NCBI GenBank assembly: GCA_039922495.1
Contig: JBDTEO010000019.1
Location: 62,001-126,000, forward strand
Direction: 5' to 3'
Origin: JALYYC01 sp039922495
GTDB lineage: Bacteria > Chloroflexota > Dormibacteria > CF-121
DNA: 64,000 nucleotides
The notes under the pieces are model-generated. The model did no database searches. It was not told the origin of the DNA and saw only the letters and a list, made by a program, of their open reading frames with translations. Shown in pieces: positions 16,886-24,348 of the stretch. The position numbers and the translations under genes are program-made. Within the stretch, counting starts at the first letter, position 1. Every line of letters starts with the position of its first letter.

Positions 16886-17457
16886 TTGGTCGTCCCCCTT
16901 TCTGATTAGGAAGGGGCCGGGTTAATCAGGCTCGGTTCGTCCAGCCCCGTCTTAGAGAATACAGCCAGCTACATGGTCAATGTATGGGGCGCGCTCCCCT
17001 CTGTCGAGGGCTGGGGAGTCCGTCCTGTGTAAGTTTTCTATATCACGCTGAGGATCGGGATGAAGCCATCGGCATCAGGCCATCAGCACAGCCTCATGGA
17101 CCCAAATTGTAGTGCGCCAGCGTGGAAAGGCAAGGCTTTCAACGACGGTAATGAACTGATTTGTGAACCCTCAGCGCTGTGCTGACCGATCAAACTAACG
17201 CGACCTTGGGCACGTGTCAGATGTTCCATGGTCGCAGCGGTCAGCGTGCGCCCTTGGCAGGACATCCTGACGCGATGAGGTGGGTAAGGACCGGGCGATC
17301 CCGGCTTATTTCCAACGTGCGTCACGCCGTTCGGCCACCGCGGGGTGAACTTGCGGCGCGACCAGCAACTAAAGGCTGCCAACGATAAGGAGTCTAGGAA
17401 TGGCGTTGTCGAGAACACCTCATGCACCCGGCAGCGCCTTGTCGTTAGGATGCGGCC
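16886..17457. other. Stretch without supportable genes
   Basis: About 570 bases between divergent island genes. I see short open frames on both strands, but none has a ribosome site, recognisable motif or convincing codon use. It probably contains promoters for both flanking genes and may include remnants of older insertions. Confidence 0.5.
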
Positions 17458-18183
17458 ATGTGGTCATCGCTCCAAGAATTTGTCCCGGCAGTACTGAAGC
17501 GATGGTGGGCCACCGTTCCCGGAGTAGCACTTGGTCTGTGGTCGCTTGTTGGACTTTTCCGCGCAACTCCGCAGCTTGCAGCCTGGGTATGGCTCGCGGT
17601 CTTCGGGTTCGGACTGATGCTGGCAACGTTTCTTGCTTTCCATCAGGCTAGGACTGCACGTGATGATGCGATCAGCCGTGCTGATCAAGAGGAGCTCGCC
17701 TCATTCCGTCTGGTTGGCAAACCCAAATGGTCCGTCACCGACGCTTTTCCATACAATCTGGAAGCGGGACGACTCGAAACAATCCCAGAGCCCGAGCATT
17801 GGAAAGGCAACCCAGAGATCAACTTTTATCTTGCTGCCGATTTTCAAGCCATGGCCCACGGCGGTACGAACGGCGGTTACCTTTATGACATTAGGTGGTC
17901 AGTGTTAAACCTGCCTGCGGCGGTTGTCGCGACCGTTCCAGAAATACCGGAGAACGGTATCGGCCTGCAACCTCGCCAGAGCGTGCCTTTCAAGCCGACT
18001 CTGTACCTTCGCGTTGAGCAAATGACTTACTCAAACCTTCGAAGCCTGCTCGAAAATTCTCCCATTGACCCAGTCTTACTCGCATCCTATGGCAGGAAAG
18101 GCAGCGATCAACCGGACCGTTCGGAACTGGTTCTGTCTCGCCACGACGTTCTGGCAGCCTTGAGCGCATTCGAACCGGCCTAA
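17458..18183 (+). CDS. Membrane protein with cytoplasmic domain, unknown
   Basis: A 241-residue protein with two N-terminal membrane helices (about residues 18-36 and 40-62) followed by a ~175-residue soluble domain rich in beta-forming residues. Its short helix-loop-helix anchor and soluble tail resemble accessory-island sensor or effector components, but no family is recognised. No strong Shine-Dalgarno sequence is visible before the ATG. Base composition is lower in G+C than the core genes. Confidence 0.6.
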   Translation: MWSSLQEFVPAVLKRWWATVPGVALGLWSLVGLFRATPQLAAWVWLAVFGFGLMLATFLAFHQARTARDDAISRADQEELASFRLVGKPKWSVTDAFPYNLEAGRLETIPEPEHWKGNPEINFYLAADFQAMAHGGTNGGYLYDIRWSVLNLPAAVVATVPEIPENGIGLQPRQSVPFKPTLYLRVEQMTYSNLRSLLENSPIDPVLLASYGRKGSDQPDRSELVLSRHDVLAALSAFEPA

Positions 18184-18558
18184 GGGTCTACCCAGGACCT
18201 AGGATTGGTTCATAAGCACTCGCCGCTGCGTCTAGGGCTCGGGAGTATCTACGGATCTCGAACTCATAATGGACGACGCGGGCCGCTCAATCGAGGAGCG
18301 AAGTCGCTGCGACACCGAAAGCGCGACCGGAGAATCGAGCCTCCAAATCCTCAACGATTTTGACTCGGTAGTTCCGAACTGCATAGCCGCCGCGGATGCC
18401 AAGAGCAGTCCCATGCAGGTAGCCCAGCGATACCAAGGCGGGAAAGAAATGGCCTTCTGCTGCAAACAGCGCCGGGACCGCACCATCCAAGAATTCCGGC
18501 TTGATCGCGTGGACGATCAACAAACTGGGCAAGGAGCAACGAGCACGGATACCCTTGA
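18184..18558. other. Stretch without supportable genes
   Basis: About 375 bases in the island. A minus-strand open frame covering 18287-18718 encodes a hydrophobic sequence (LFAAEGHFFPALVSLGYLHG) that might be a decayed membrane protein, but it overlaps the 5' part of the DUF3800 gene and has no ribosome site. I leave it uncalled. Confidence 0.4.
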
Positions 18559-19389
18559 TTGGTGAACTTCTTTTTCGCCGATGATGCCAAGCAGAACCAT
18601 CCCACGCGGCAGGGTATGGGTGCCTTAGTGGCGATTGGCGGTGTGTGTGTACCCGACTCTCAGATCCGGTATTTGGAGTCCGGGCTAAATGCCCTCTGCA
18701 TGAACTACGGGTTTCCACCCGGCGAGTGGTTCAAGTGGTCGCCCAATAAGGATCAATGGATGAGAACAAAACTGGTCGAAGACGGGCGGCAGCAGTTCTT
18801 TGTTGAAGCAATCGAACTCGCCAATAGCATGGGATGCAAGGCACTGGTGGTGATTGAGGACTCAACTCGATCACCTGTAAAAAAAGGGCTGACGGCGACC
18901 GATGACGTCACGCTCATGTTCATTGAGCGGGTTGGCATACGACTCAGTTATGGCGGGACAGATGGGATTGTCATTGCGGATAGATCCTTTGGTGCACCAG
19001 ACCAAGAGGAGGAGTTTCTGGCCGGCTGCCTCGAAACGATTCAGCAAGGCACGAAATTCGTTACGCCCGAGAGGATCGCTCTCAACGTATTGTCTACCCC
19101 TTCGCGACTTGTGCGAACCCTGCAACTTGCCGATGTTGTCGTGTCCTGCACGTTGTCCTATATTGCCGGGGAGAAGGCGTATTCGCCACCGATTTTCGAC
19201 CACGTTAAGAAGCTCCTATATCAGGACAAATATCGCATCGGTGGAGTTGGCCTCAAGATACAGCCAGATTTCCTCTACGCGAATCTGTACCACTGGCTGC
19301 TAGGCGACGAGCACATCATGCGAGGGAATGTCGGCTATCCATTACCCAAGAAAGAGTTCTGGTACGCGAATTCCCCCGACCGCAGCTAG
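18559..19389 (+). CDS. DUF3800-like protein
   Basis: A 276-residue protein whose N-terminus FFFADDAKQNHP is followed by a G-rich strand (LVAIGGVCVP) and later by acidic positions in VVIEDSTRS and IVIADRSFG and a C-terminal LQLADVVVSC. This is the arrangement of DUF3800 proteins, which have an RNase H-like fold with scattered acidic residues and are frequent in defence islands and mobile DNA. The start is TTG at 18559 or the adjacent GTG at 18562. The activity is unknown; nuclease activity is a family-level suspicion only. Confidence 0.7.
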   Translation: MVNFFFADDAKQNHPTRQGMGALVAIGGVCVPDSQIRYLESGLNALCMNYGFPPGEWFKWSPNKDQWMRTKLVEDGRQQFFVEAIELANSMGCKALVVIEDSTRSPVKKGLTATDDVTLMFIERVGIRLSYGGTDGIVIADRSFGAPDQEEEFLAGCLETIQQGTKFVTPERIALNVLSTPSRLVRTLQLADVVVSCTLSYIAGEKAYSPPIFDHVKKLLYQDKYRIGGVGLKIQPDFLYANLYHWLLGDEHIMRGNVGYPLPKKEFWYANSPDRS

Positions 19390-19450
19390 GAGTTCTATCC
19401 AGCGCCGTCCCGGTCGTTAGTGACACGGGTCTTAACACATTAGGTAGGGC

Positions 19451-19763
19451 CACATACATCGAGACAACGGCACCCAGTTCACCTCCGAGCACTACCGCGA
19501 AGTCGCCCACCGACTTGGCATCAAGCTCCTCGCGCACCCGCTATCGGCACCCGGACGGCAATGCCCTCGTGGAGCGGATCTTTCTCTCGCTGAAACAGGA
19601 GGAGGTGTGGCCCCAGGACTTCGACTCATTCGCCCAGGCACAGGCGGCGGTGACGCACTGGATCGTCGACTACAACACCGAGCGCCCGCACCAGTCGCTT
19701 AAATATCGAACGGCGGCCGAGGTCCGGCAGGAAGCCCTTGGATCAACGCAATCCGCAGCCTGA
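19451..19763 (+). pseudogene. Remnant of an IS transposase (DDE integrase core), frameshifted
   Basis: The frame beginning at 19451 reads HRDNGTQFTSEHYREVAHRL, the second-Asp region of an rve-type transposase. One extra base near 19,530 shifts the frame, after which YRHPDGNALVERIFLSL and YNTERPHQSLKYRTAAEV follow, including the third catalytic Glu region. The first catalytic Asp and the whole N-terminal part are absent. The sequence matches the end of IS3/IS481-like transposases. It cannot be functional. A possible IS end lies just after the stop. Confidence 0.85.
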
Positions 19764-19806
19764 AGTGTCAACCGCGGGAGGGGTCATGACGAATCCGAGA
19801 ATGGTC

Positions 19807-19879
19807 AGCCGACGACAGGATTTGAACCCGCGACCCGCTGTTTACAAAACAGCTGCTCTACCAGCTGAGCTACGTCGGC
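19807..19879 (-). tRNA. tRNA-Thr (anticodon UGU)
   Basis: The minus strand folds as a full cloverleaf: acceptor GCCGACG/CGTCGGC, D-arm GCTC/GAGC, anticodon stem GCTGT/ACAGC with loop TTTGTAA (anticodon TGT), and T-arm with GTTCAAAT. CCA is not encoded directly after the discriminator T. The 3' end faces the accessory island, which suits an integration site. Confidence 0.95.
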
Positions 19880-19903
19880 TTGGCCCCGATTATATGGCTG
19901 GGC

Positions 19904-21046
19904 TTAGGTCGATGCGACGGTGGTCGTCGCCGGCTGCAGCGGCTCGATCGAGACCTGGTTGACCGGGACGTTGTCGCTCAGGAACGTGGTCACGAATGTG
20001 CTGCGCGAGGGGTCCCACCAGGTGATCAGGTAATTTTGGCCCGGCGGCATGGAGACCGTGAAGACGCCATTCGCATCGGTTGTCGCGCCGTAGATCTTGC
20101 CACCGGAATCGTCGTACGTATGCGCCCGGACGATTCGCCACTTGGTCGAGATTCGCACCAGCCGGTGGGCGATCGGCGTTGGGTCGGCGTTGCTGATCAC
20201 CAGCTTGCCGGTCAGGGTCTGCGGAGCGCTAAGCGCCGCGTTGGCCTGCGCCGCCCAGGTGGTCGCGGGATACGCCTGTACGACCTGGTTCATGGCGTCG
20301 CGTGCCTGCTGGTATTGCGCATTCTTCACGTAGGCCTGGCCGGCGTTCATCAACGCCTGGGGCAAGAGCCCGGCCTGCGCCTCCTTGGCCTCCGGACTAT
20401 CCGGAAACGTCTTGACCAGGTCGCGGTACCAGCTCACCGCACTCGGATAGTCGGGCGGCTGGGCTTTCGTGAATGAGACTGCGTAGGCAGCGTAGGCCGT
20501 CGCCAGCCCGGCATTGGTCCGGGCGGTGAGGTTGCCCGACGGATCGAAGCCGGCGACCAGGCGATACTTTTCGATCCCGGCCTGGAATTTTTGGGCGGTC
20601 ACCAGCGACTGGCCCCAGGTGACGAAGAGGTCGGCCAACCCGTCGTTGGCTCGCGTCTGCCAGTCGGCGATCCCGCTCTTGACCGACGCGCGCAACTGGG
20701 TCTCGGCGTCGGTGTAGTGCGCCTGCTGCTTGAGCTGCGAGCCCCACTGGAAGTGTGACTCGGCGGTACCAACCCGCGCTTTGTCCGAGAGCTCGCCCAG
20801 CAGGAGCGCGGTCACCGGGTTTCCCGCCACCGTTTCGACGGTGTGGAACTGGCTCAAGGCCTGCGCGTAGTTGTTGGCAGCCTCGGACGATTGCGCCTGG
20901 GCCAGCTCATTCTGGGCATAGCCGAAGATGGCGCCAGGGATGCCGATCAGCACGAACGCAATCACCAGCGGGACCAGCAGCAACCGCATACGCCGCTTCC
21001 GTTGGGGGGCTGGCTCGACCGGAGGGTAGGCAAAGGCCTGGCTCAT
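19904..21046 (-). CDS. Membrane-anchored TPR-like repeat protein
   Basis: About 380 residues from the ATG at 21046 (the frame extends to 21172, but those residues look non-coding). A basic N-terminus (PQRKRRMR) is followed by one transmembrane helix (LLLVPLVIAFVLIGIPGAIF), then a long helical region with TPR-like repeats, for example NYAQALSQFHTVE, HYTDAETQLRASV and QYQQARDAMNQVVQAYP. The C-terminal ~100 residues are a beta-sandwich-like domain (TGKLVISNADPTP, GATTDANGVFTVSMPPG) resembling a carboxypeptidase-regulatory-like fold. It is probably anchored in the membrane with the repeats outside the cytoplasm; function is unknown. No Shine-Dalgarno is evident. Confidence 0.75.
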   Translation of the reverse strand: MSQAFAYPPVEPAPQRKRRMRLLLVPLVIAFVLIGIPGAIFGYAQNELAQAQSSEAANNYAQALSQFHTVETVAGNPVTALLLGELSDKARVGTAESHFQWGSQLKQQAHYTDAETQLRASVKSGIADWQTRANDGLADLFVTWGQSLVTAQKFQAGIEKYRLVAGFDPSGNLTARTNAGLATAYAAYAVSFTKAQPPDYPSAVSWYRDLVKTFPDSPEAKEAQAGLLPQALMNAGQAYVKNAQYQQARDAMNQVVQAYPATTWAAQANAALSAPQTLTGKLVISNADPTPIAHRLVRISTKWRIVRAHTYDDSGGKIYGATTDANGVFTVSMPPGQNYLITWWDPSRSTFVTTFLSDNVPVNQVSIEPLQPATTTVAST

Positions 21047-21114
21047 GAAACTGGCCGAATAACGGTTGGTCCAGCGCCTTCCTGCGAGATCGGGGGCAGG
21101 ATTCAAATCGCGGC

Positions 21115-21144
21115 TTGACCGCCCAGTGAGCCTCGCCCTAGACT
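21115..21144 (+). promoter_or_regulatory. Promoter for the sulfurtransferase gene
   Basis: TTGACC and TAGACT separated by 18 bases. The predicted start near 21151 gives a leader of about 50 bases that contains two short inverted repeats (TTGA/TCAA and AAGTT/AACTT). Confidence 0.5.
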
Positions 21145-21202
21145 GGAAAGCTCCGATTGTTGAGTTTGTCAATCAAGTTAGTCAACTTAAGGGAGCGAGA
21201 GC

Positions 21203-22072
21203 ATGGCAAAGAGCGCAACCGAGGTCAGCCGGGCCGGGTACGCCCACCCAGAGGTGCTGGTCGACACGCAATGGGTCCAGCATCACGCAAAGGACCCCAA
21301 GGTCAAGATCGTCGAGGTGGACGTCGACACCGGCGCTTACCAGTCCGGACACGTGGCCGGGGCGATCGGGCTCGACTGGCGCAAGGACCTGCAAGCCCGC
21401 CCGGTGCGGGATCTCCTGCCCAAGGAGGAACTCGAGGCGCTGCTCTCCCAGAAGGGGATCGCCCCGGGGGATACGATCATCGTGTACGGCGACAACAACA
21501 ACTGGTTCGCCGCCTGGTTCGTCTGGAACCTCAAGTACTTCGGCCATCAGGATGCGCGCCTGATGAACGGCGGCCGCAAGAAGTGGCAGGACGAGGGTCG
21601 CGAGCTGGCCAGCGAGGTCCCGGCACCAAAGGCCGCGACCTACAAGGCCAGCCAGCCGGATCGCTCCATTCGGGCGCTGCGCGATGAGGTCTTCGGCCAG
21701 CTCGGCAAGGCGGGCGTCACCCTGGTCGACGTCCGTTCCCCCAAGGAGTTCAGCGGTGAGCTGCTCGCTCCCGAGAACTTGCCGCAGGAGGGGGCCCAGC
21801 GTGGTGGCCACATCCCCGGCGCCGTCAATATCCCCTGGGGTCAGGCGGTCGCGGAGGATGGAACGTTCAAGCCGGTCGACGAGCTTCGCAACCTCTATGA
21901 GACGAAGGGCGTGACGCGAGACAAGGCGGTCATCGCCTACTGCCGGATCGGCGAGCGGTCATCGCACACGTGGTTTGTGCTGCATTACTTGCTCGGCTAC
22001 CCCAACGTGCGCAACTACGATGGCTCATGGACCGAATGGGGCAGCTTGATCGGCGCCCCCATCGAACGCTAG
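21203..22072 (+). CDS. Thiosulfate sulfurtransferase (two-domain rhodanese)
   Basis: A 289-residue tandem rhodanese. The N-terminal domain (about 20-140) has VDTQWVQ and GHVAGAIGLDW but no catalytic Cys, as is usual. The C-terminal domain carries the active loop C247-R-I-G-E-R, followed by SSHTW, which is the thiosulfate:cyanide sulfurtransferase type and is common in actinobacterial CysA-like proteins. The enzyme moves sulfane sulfur from thiosulfate to cyanide or thiol acceptors in the cytoplasm. GGGAG precedes the ATG. A hairpin terminator follows the stop. Confidence 0.93.
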   Translation: MAKSATEVSRAGYAHPEVLVDTQWVQHHAKDPKVKIVEVDVDTGAYQSGHVAGAIGLDWRKDLQARPVRDLLPKEELEALLSQKGIAPGDTIIVYGDNNNWFAAWFVWNLKYFGHQDARLMNGGRKKWQDEGRELASEVPAPKAATYKASQPDRSIRALRDEVFGQLGKAGVTLVDVRSPKEFSGELLAPENLPQEGAQRGGHIPGAVNIPWGQAVAEDGTFKPVDELRNLYETKGVTRDKAVIAYCRIGERSSHTWFVLHYLLGYPNVRNYDGSWTEWGSLIGAPIER

Positions 22073-22093
22073 CGCTCCCCGCTTGACCGGTGG

Positions 22094-22120
22094 ACAGCCC
22101 CGAGGGTTTCGCGGGGCTGT
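22094..22120 (+). terminator. Hairpin after the sulfurtransferase gene
   Basis: ACAGCCCCG and CGGGGCTGT form a perfect nine-base stem with a nine-base loop, 22 bases after the stop codon. There is no following T-run. Confidence 0.55.
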
Positions 22121-22277
22121 CGCGCGTCTGACGGGCGGGTAACGGTCGTCACGGTTTTCCATGACCCGATGACCTTCGGAATGCCGTAACGTTATGTCAT
22201 TCGCGGGAGTTGCATGACTGGCGGTCGATCGCGGCCGCCTGGCCAGGCGCTGCAATAGAAAGAAGGGGTGTCGATCG

Positions 22278-23657
22278 GTGAGGGGACTACGTCGAGCGGT
22301 TCTGATCCTTGTCATAGGGGGGCTGGTCGCCGCCGTCCCGGTCTCGGCACTGGCCAGCGACAGCATCCTGCGCGGGGATGTCCGCCAGGCGGAAACCCAA
22401 TTCAACCAATCGCTCTCCGAGGCCATCCGCGGCGGTCTAGACACGACCCAGGCCGACCAGTTCCTCTGGCGCTATAGCCAGGTCGCGGCCGTCCAACCGA
22501 GCTCATGGTGGCAGGCGCCGGTCCTGGAGCACAACCAGCTCGACAAGCTGAGCCAGCTTCAGGCCGATCTGCAGAGCCAGTATCAGCAGCAGATCGCGCA
22601 GAGCCGCGATGCCCTGCAGCGCGAGATGCATCGGTGGACCGCGATGATGGGCGAGGCGCACCAGGCCGGTGTGGCCAATGCCGGCCTCGATACCGACCAG
22701 GCCCGATTCGCCAACTACTCGGCGCTGGCGAGCAGCCCCGCCGAGCTGAACGCCCTGGCGAAGGTCGTTAGCGATCAGTACACCATCCTGAACGGCCGCC
22801 TGGCCGCTTACCGGACGGCGAGGGCGCAGGCCGACGCCGCGGTCCAGAGCGACAAGACGTTGCTGGCCGGTGCGGCGCAGTATCCACAGCTGACCCTCAC
22901 GGCATTCCAGACCCAGCTCACGTCCGCGGCCGGTGGCCTGGACGCGGTTCACGACGCGGCCGATTTCGCGCCCATCGTCGCCCAGCTGCAGCAGGTCGCG
23001 GTGGGGGTGCAGGGGCTGCTCGATGCCCGCGCCGCCGCCTATGGCCAGCTGGCCGATACCCGCTCCACCCTGGGCACCGCCCAGTCGATCGGCGCCAGCA
23101 TCGGCAACGCCGCCGCCACCATCAACTACCTCGCCGGCCAACTCGGATCGGCGTCGGACCAGGGGACCTTCAAATCACTCACGGCGCAGCTCTACCAGCA
23201 GAAACAGAACCTGGCCAGCGCCATCTACCTCAAGCAACAGGCGCCCGTGGCCTATAACGCCGGGGCCGGCAAGGTGATGGTGGTGTCGCTATCGCGCCAG
23301 GTCCTGACGGCGTACCAGGATGGCAAGGTGGTCCTGACCACCTTCGTCGCGACTGGCCGTCCGGCATTGCCGACGCCCCCAGGTGTCTACCACATCTTCG
23401 CCCGGTACTCGCCCTACCAGATGATCTCGCCCTGGCCGCGCAGCAGCCCGTACTGGTATCCGAACTCCTGGACCAACTTCGCCATGGAGTTCGCCGGCGG
23501 TGGCTACTTCATCCACGATGCCCCGTGGCGCAGCTGGTACGGCCCCGGATCGAACGTCTACAACGGCACCCACGGTTGCGTGAATGTCCCGTACAGTCCA
23601 ATGGCGTTCCTCTGGAACTGGAGCCCGATCGGCACGACCGTCATTGTCCAGTACTGA
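22278..23657 (+). CDS. L,D-transpeptidase (YkuD domain) with helical N-terminal region
   Basis: A 459-residue secreted or lipid-anchored-looking enzyme. Residues 1-27 form a signal sequence (RRAVLILVIGGLVAAVPVSALA). Residues ~30-320 are a Gln/Ala-rich, mostly helical stalk. The YkuD catalytic domain starts at VMVVSLSRQVLTAYQDG and ends with the signature His in YFIHDAPW and H432-G-C434-V-N. Such enzymes make 3-3 crosslinks in peptidoglycan or attach proteins to it. The start is GTG at 22278. A clear terminator hairpin follows the stop. The presence of a cell-wall enzyme supports a peptidoglycan-containing cell. Confidence 0.9.
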   Translation: MRGLRRAVLILVIGGLVAAVPVSALASDSILRGDVRQAETQFNQSLSEAIRGGLDTTQADQFLWRYSQVAAVQPSSWWQAPVLEHNQLDKLSQLQADLQSQYQQQIAQSRDALQREMHRWTAMMGEAHQAGVANAGLDTDQARFANYSALASSPAELNALAKVVSDQYTILNGRLAAYRTARAQADAAVQSDKTLLAGAAQYPQLTLTAFQTQLTSAAGGLDAVHDAADFAPIVAQLQQVAVGVQGLLDARAAAYGQLADTRSTLGTAQSIGASIGNAAATINYLAGQLGSASDQGTFKSLTAQLYQQKQNLASAIYLKQQAPVAYNAGAGKVMVVSLSRQVLTAYQDGKVVLTTFVATGRPALPTPPGVYHIFARYSPYQMISPWPRSSPYWYPNSWTNFAMEFAGGGYFIHDAPWRSWYGPGSNVYNGTHGCVNVPYSPMAFLWNWSPIGTTVIVQY

Positions 23658-23677
23658 CGTACATAAGTAAGGTTAGG

Positions 23678-23708
23678 TGAGGCCCGGAACGCCCGGGCCT
23701 CATTCGTT
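23678..23708 (+). terminator. Intrinsic terminator after L,D-transpeptidase
   Basis: TGAGGCCCGG and CCGGGCCTCA form a perfect ten-base stem with an AACGC loop, followed by TTCGTT. Confidence 0.75.
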
Positions 23709-23724
23709 CCTGGCGAAGACCATA

Positions 23725-23753
23725 TTGACGGTCCAGGCGAACTCTGGTATCAT
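23725..23753 (+). promoter_or_regulatory. Sigma-70-type promoter for the rpmG-secE-nusG operon
   Basis: TTGACG and TATCAT are separated by 17 bases, and a TG lies one base before the -10 (TGGTATCAT), so the element has all three consensus features. Transcription would start near 23760. Confidence 0.75.
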
Positions 23754-23762
23754 TTGACCTTG

Positions 23763-23786
23763 CCTAGCAGCCGCTAGGTCTTTTTT
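23763..23786 (+). terminator. Terminator-like hairpin at the 5' end of the rpmG transcript
   Basis: CCTAGC-AGCC-GCTAGG followed by TCTTTTTT. It lies between the -10 element and the rpmG start, so any transcript from that promoter must pass it. A role in early attenuation is possible. Confidence 0.6.
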
Positions 23787-23800
23787 GTGTTTGGAGATAA

Positions 23801-23959
23801 ATGCCTGCCCTCGGATCGACCATCACCCTCCAGTGCCAGACCTGCAAGGAGCGGAACTACACCACGGTCAAGAACAAGAAGAACGATCCCGATCGCCTCG
23901 AGATCAAGAAGTTCTGTCCGCGCTGTCGTCAGCACACCGCCCACCGGGAGACGAAGTAG
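23801..23959 (+). CDS. rpmG: 50S ribosomal protein L33
   Basis: A 52-residue protein of the large subunit. Two zinc-binding pairs are intact: C12-Q-T-C15 and C39-P-R-C42, so this is the zinc-containing (C+) form. KNKKNDPDRLEIKKFCPRC is the L33 signature. GGAG lies six bases before the ATG. It opens the conserved rpmG-trnW-secE-nusG order, downstream of a strong promoter and a terminator-like hairpin. Confidence 0.95.
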   Translation: MPALGSTITLQCQTCKERNYTTVKNKKNDPDRLEIKKFCPRCRQHTAHRETK

Positions 23960-24000
23960 GTTGGGTTCAGCCTTCTTATACTGTTCGCGCGGCCCGGCAC

Positions 24001-24073
24001 AGGGGTGTAGCTCAGTTGGTAGAGCAGCGGTCTCCAAAACCGCTGGTCGGGCGTTCGAGTCGCTCCACCCCTG
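24001..24073 (+). tRNA. tRNA-Trp (anticodon CCA)
   Basis: A full cloverleaf with acceptor AGGGGTG/CACCCCT, D-arm GCTC/GAGC, anticodon stem GCGGT/ACCGC and loop CTCCAAA. The discriminator is G73, as expected for Trp, and CCA is encoded directly after it (24074-24076). Its position between rpmG and secE is widely conserved. Confidence 0.97.
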
Positions 24074-24093
24074 CCAGACTCAGGTATAAAAAC

Positions 24094-24348
24094 ATGGCAC
24101 GAGCAATTCCAACCGAACCACGGCCCGGTAAGATGCAGCGCGCGACGCCCGCGCCCCGTCGCGGCATCATCCGTGGCTTCGAAGACATCATCAATGAGCT
24201 TCGCAAAGTCATCTGGCCGAGCTGGGCCGAGCTGCGCACGATGACCTTTGTCGTCATCGTCACCGTGGTCGTGGTGTCGCTGCTCCTCGGGTTGATCGAC
24301 TACCTCCTGGCACACAGCCTGGTCAAGATCGAGTTCCCCCGTGGCTAA
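24094..24348 (+). CDS. secE: Preprotein translocase subunit SecE
   Basis: An 84-residue single-helix subunit that clamps the SecY channel in the cytoplasmic membrane. The amphipathic helix motif ELRKVIWPSWAELRTMT (residues ~37-53) is diagnostic, followed by one membrane helix (FVVIVTVVVVSLLLGLIDYLL). It is the short Gram-positive form (E. coli SecE has 127 residues with three helices). The ATG at 24094 has only a weak AGG upstream. The nusG start overlaps its last codons by eight bases. Confidence 0.93.
   Translation: MARAIPTEPRPGKMQRATPAPRRGIIRGFEDIINELRKVIWPSWAELRTMTFVVIVTVVVVSLLLGLIDYLLAHSLVKIEFPRG

Noticed and set aside
17083..17427. Minus-strand frame of 114 codons in the island gap
   Set aside because: No ribosome site, no recognisable motif, and Pro/Ser/Arg-rich composition typical of out-of-frame high-G+C sequence.
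18287..18718. Minus-strand frame with a hydrophobic stretch
   Set aside because: It overlaps the 5' part of the DUF3800 gene and has no ribosome site. A decayed membrane gene is possible, so it is mentioned only under the gap entry.
21047..21172. N-terminal extension of the repeat protein to TTG 21172
   Set aside because: The extra 42 residues do not resemble protein and cover the divergent promoter region. A basic N-terminus and membrane helix begin naturally at the ATG at 21046.
22141..22160. GTAAC and GTCAC half-sites upstream of the L,D-transpeptidase gene, recalling MtrA boxes
   Set aside because: Only one imperfect pair is visible and the spacing is too short to claim a site.
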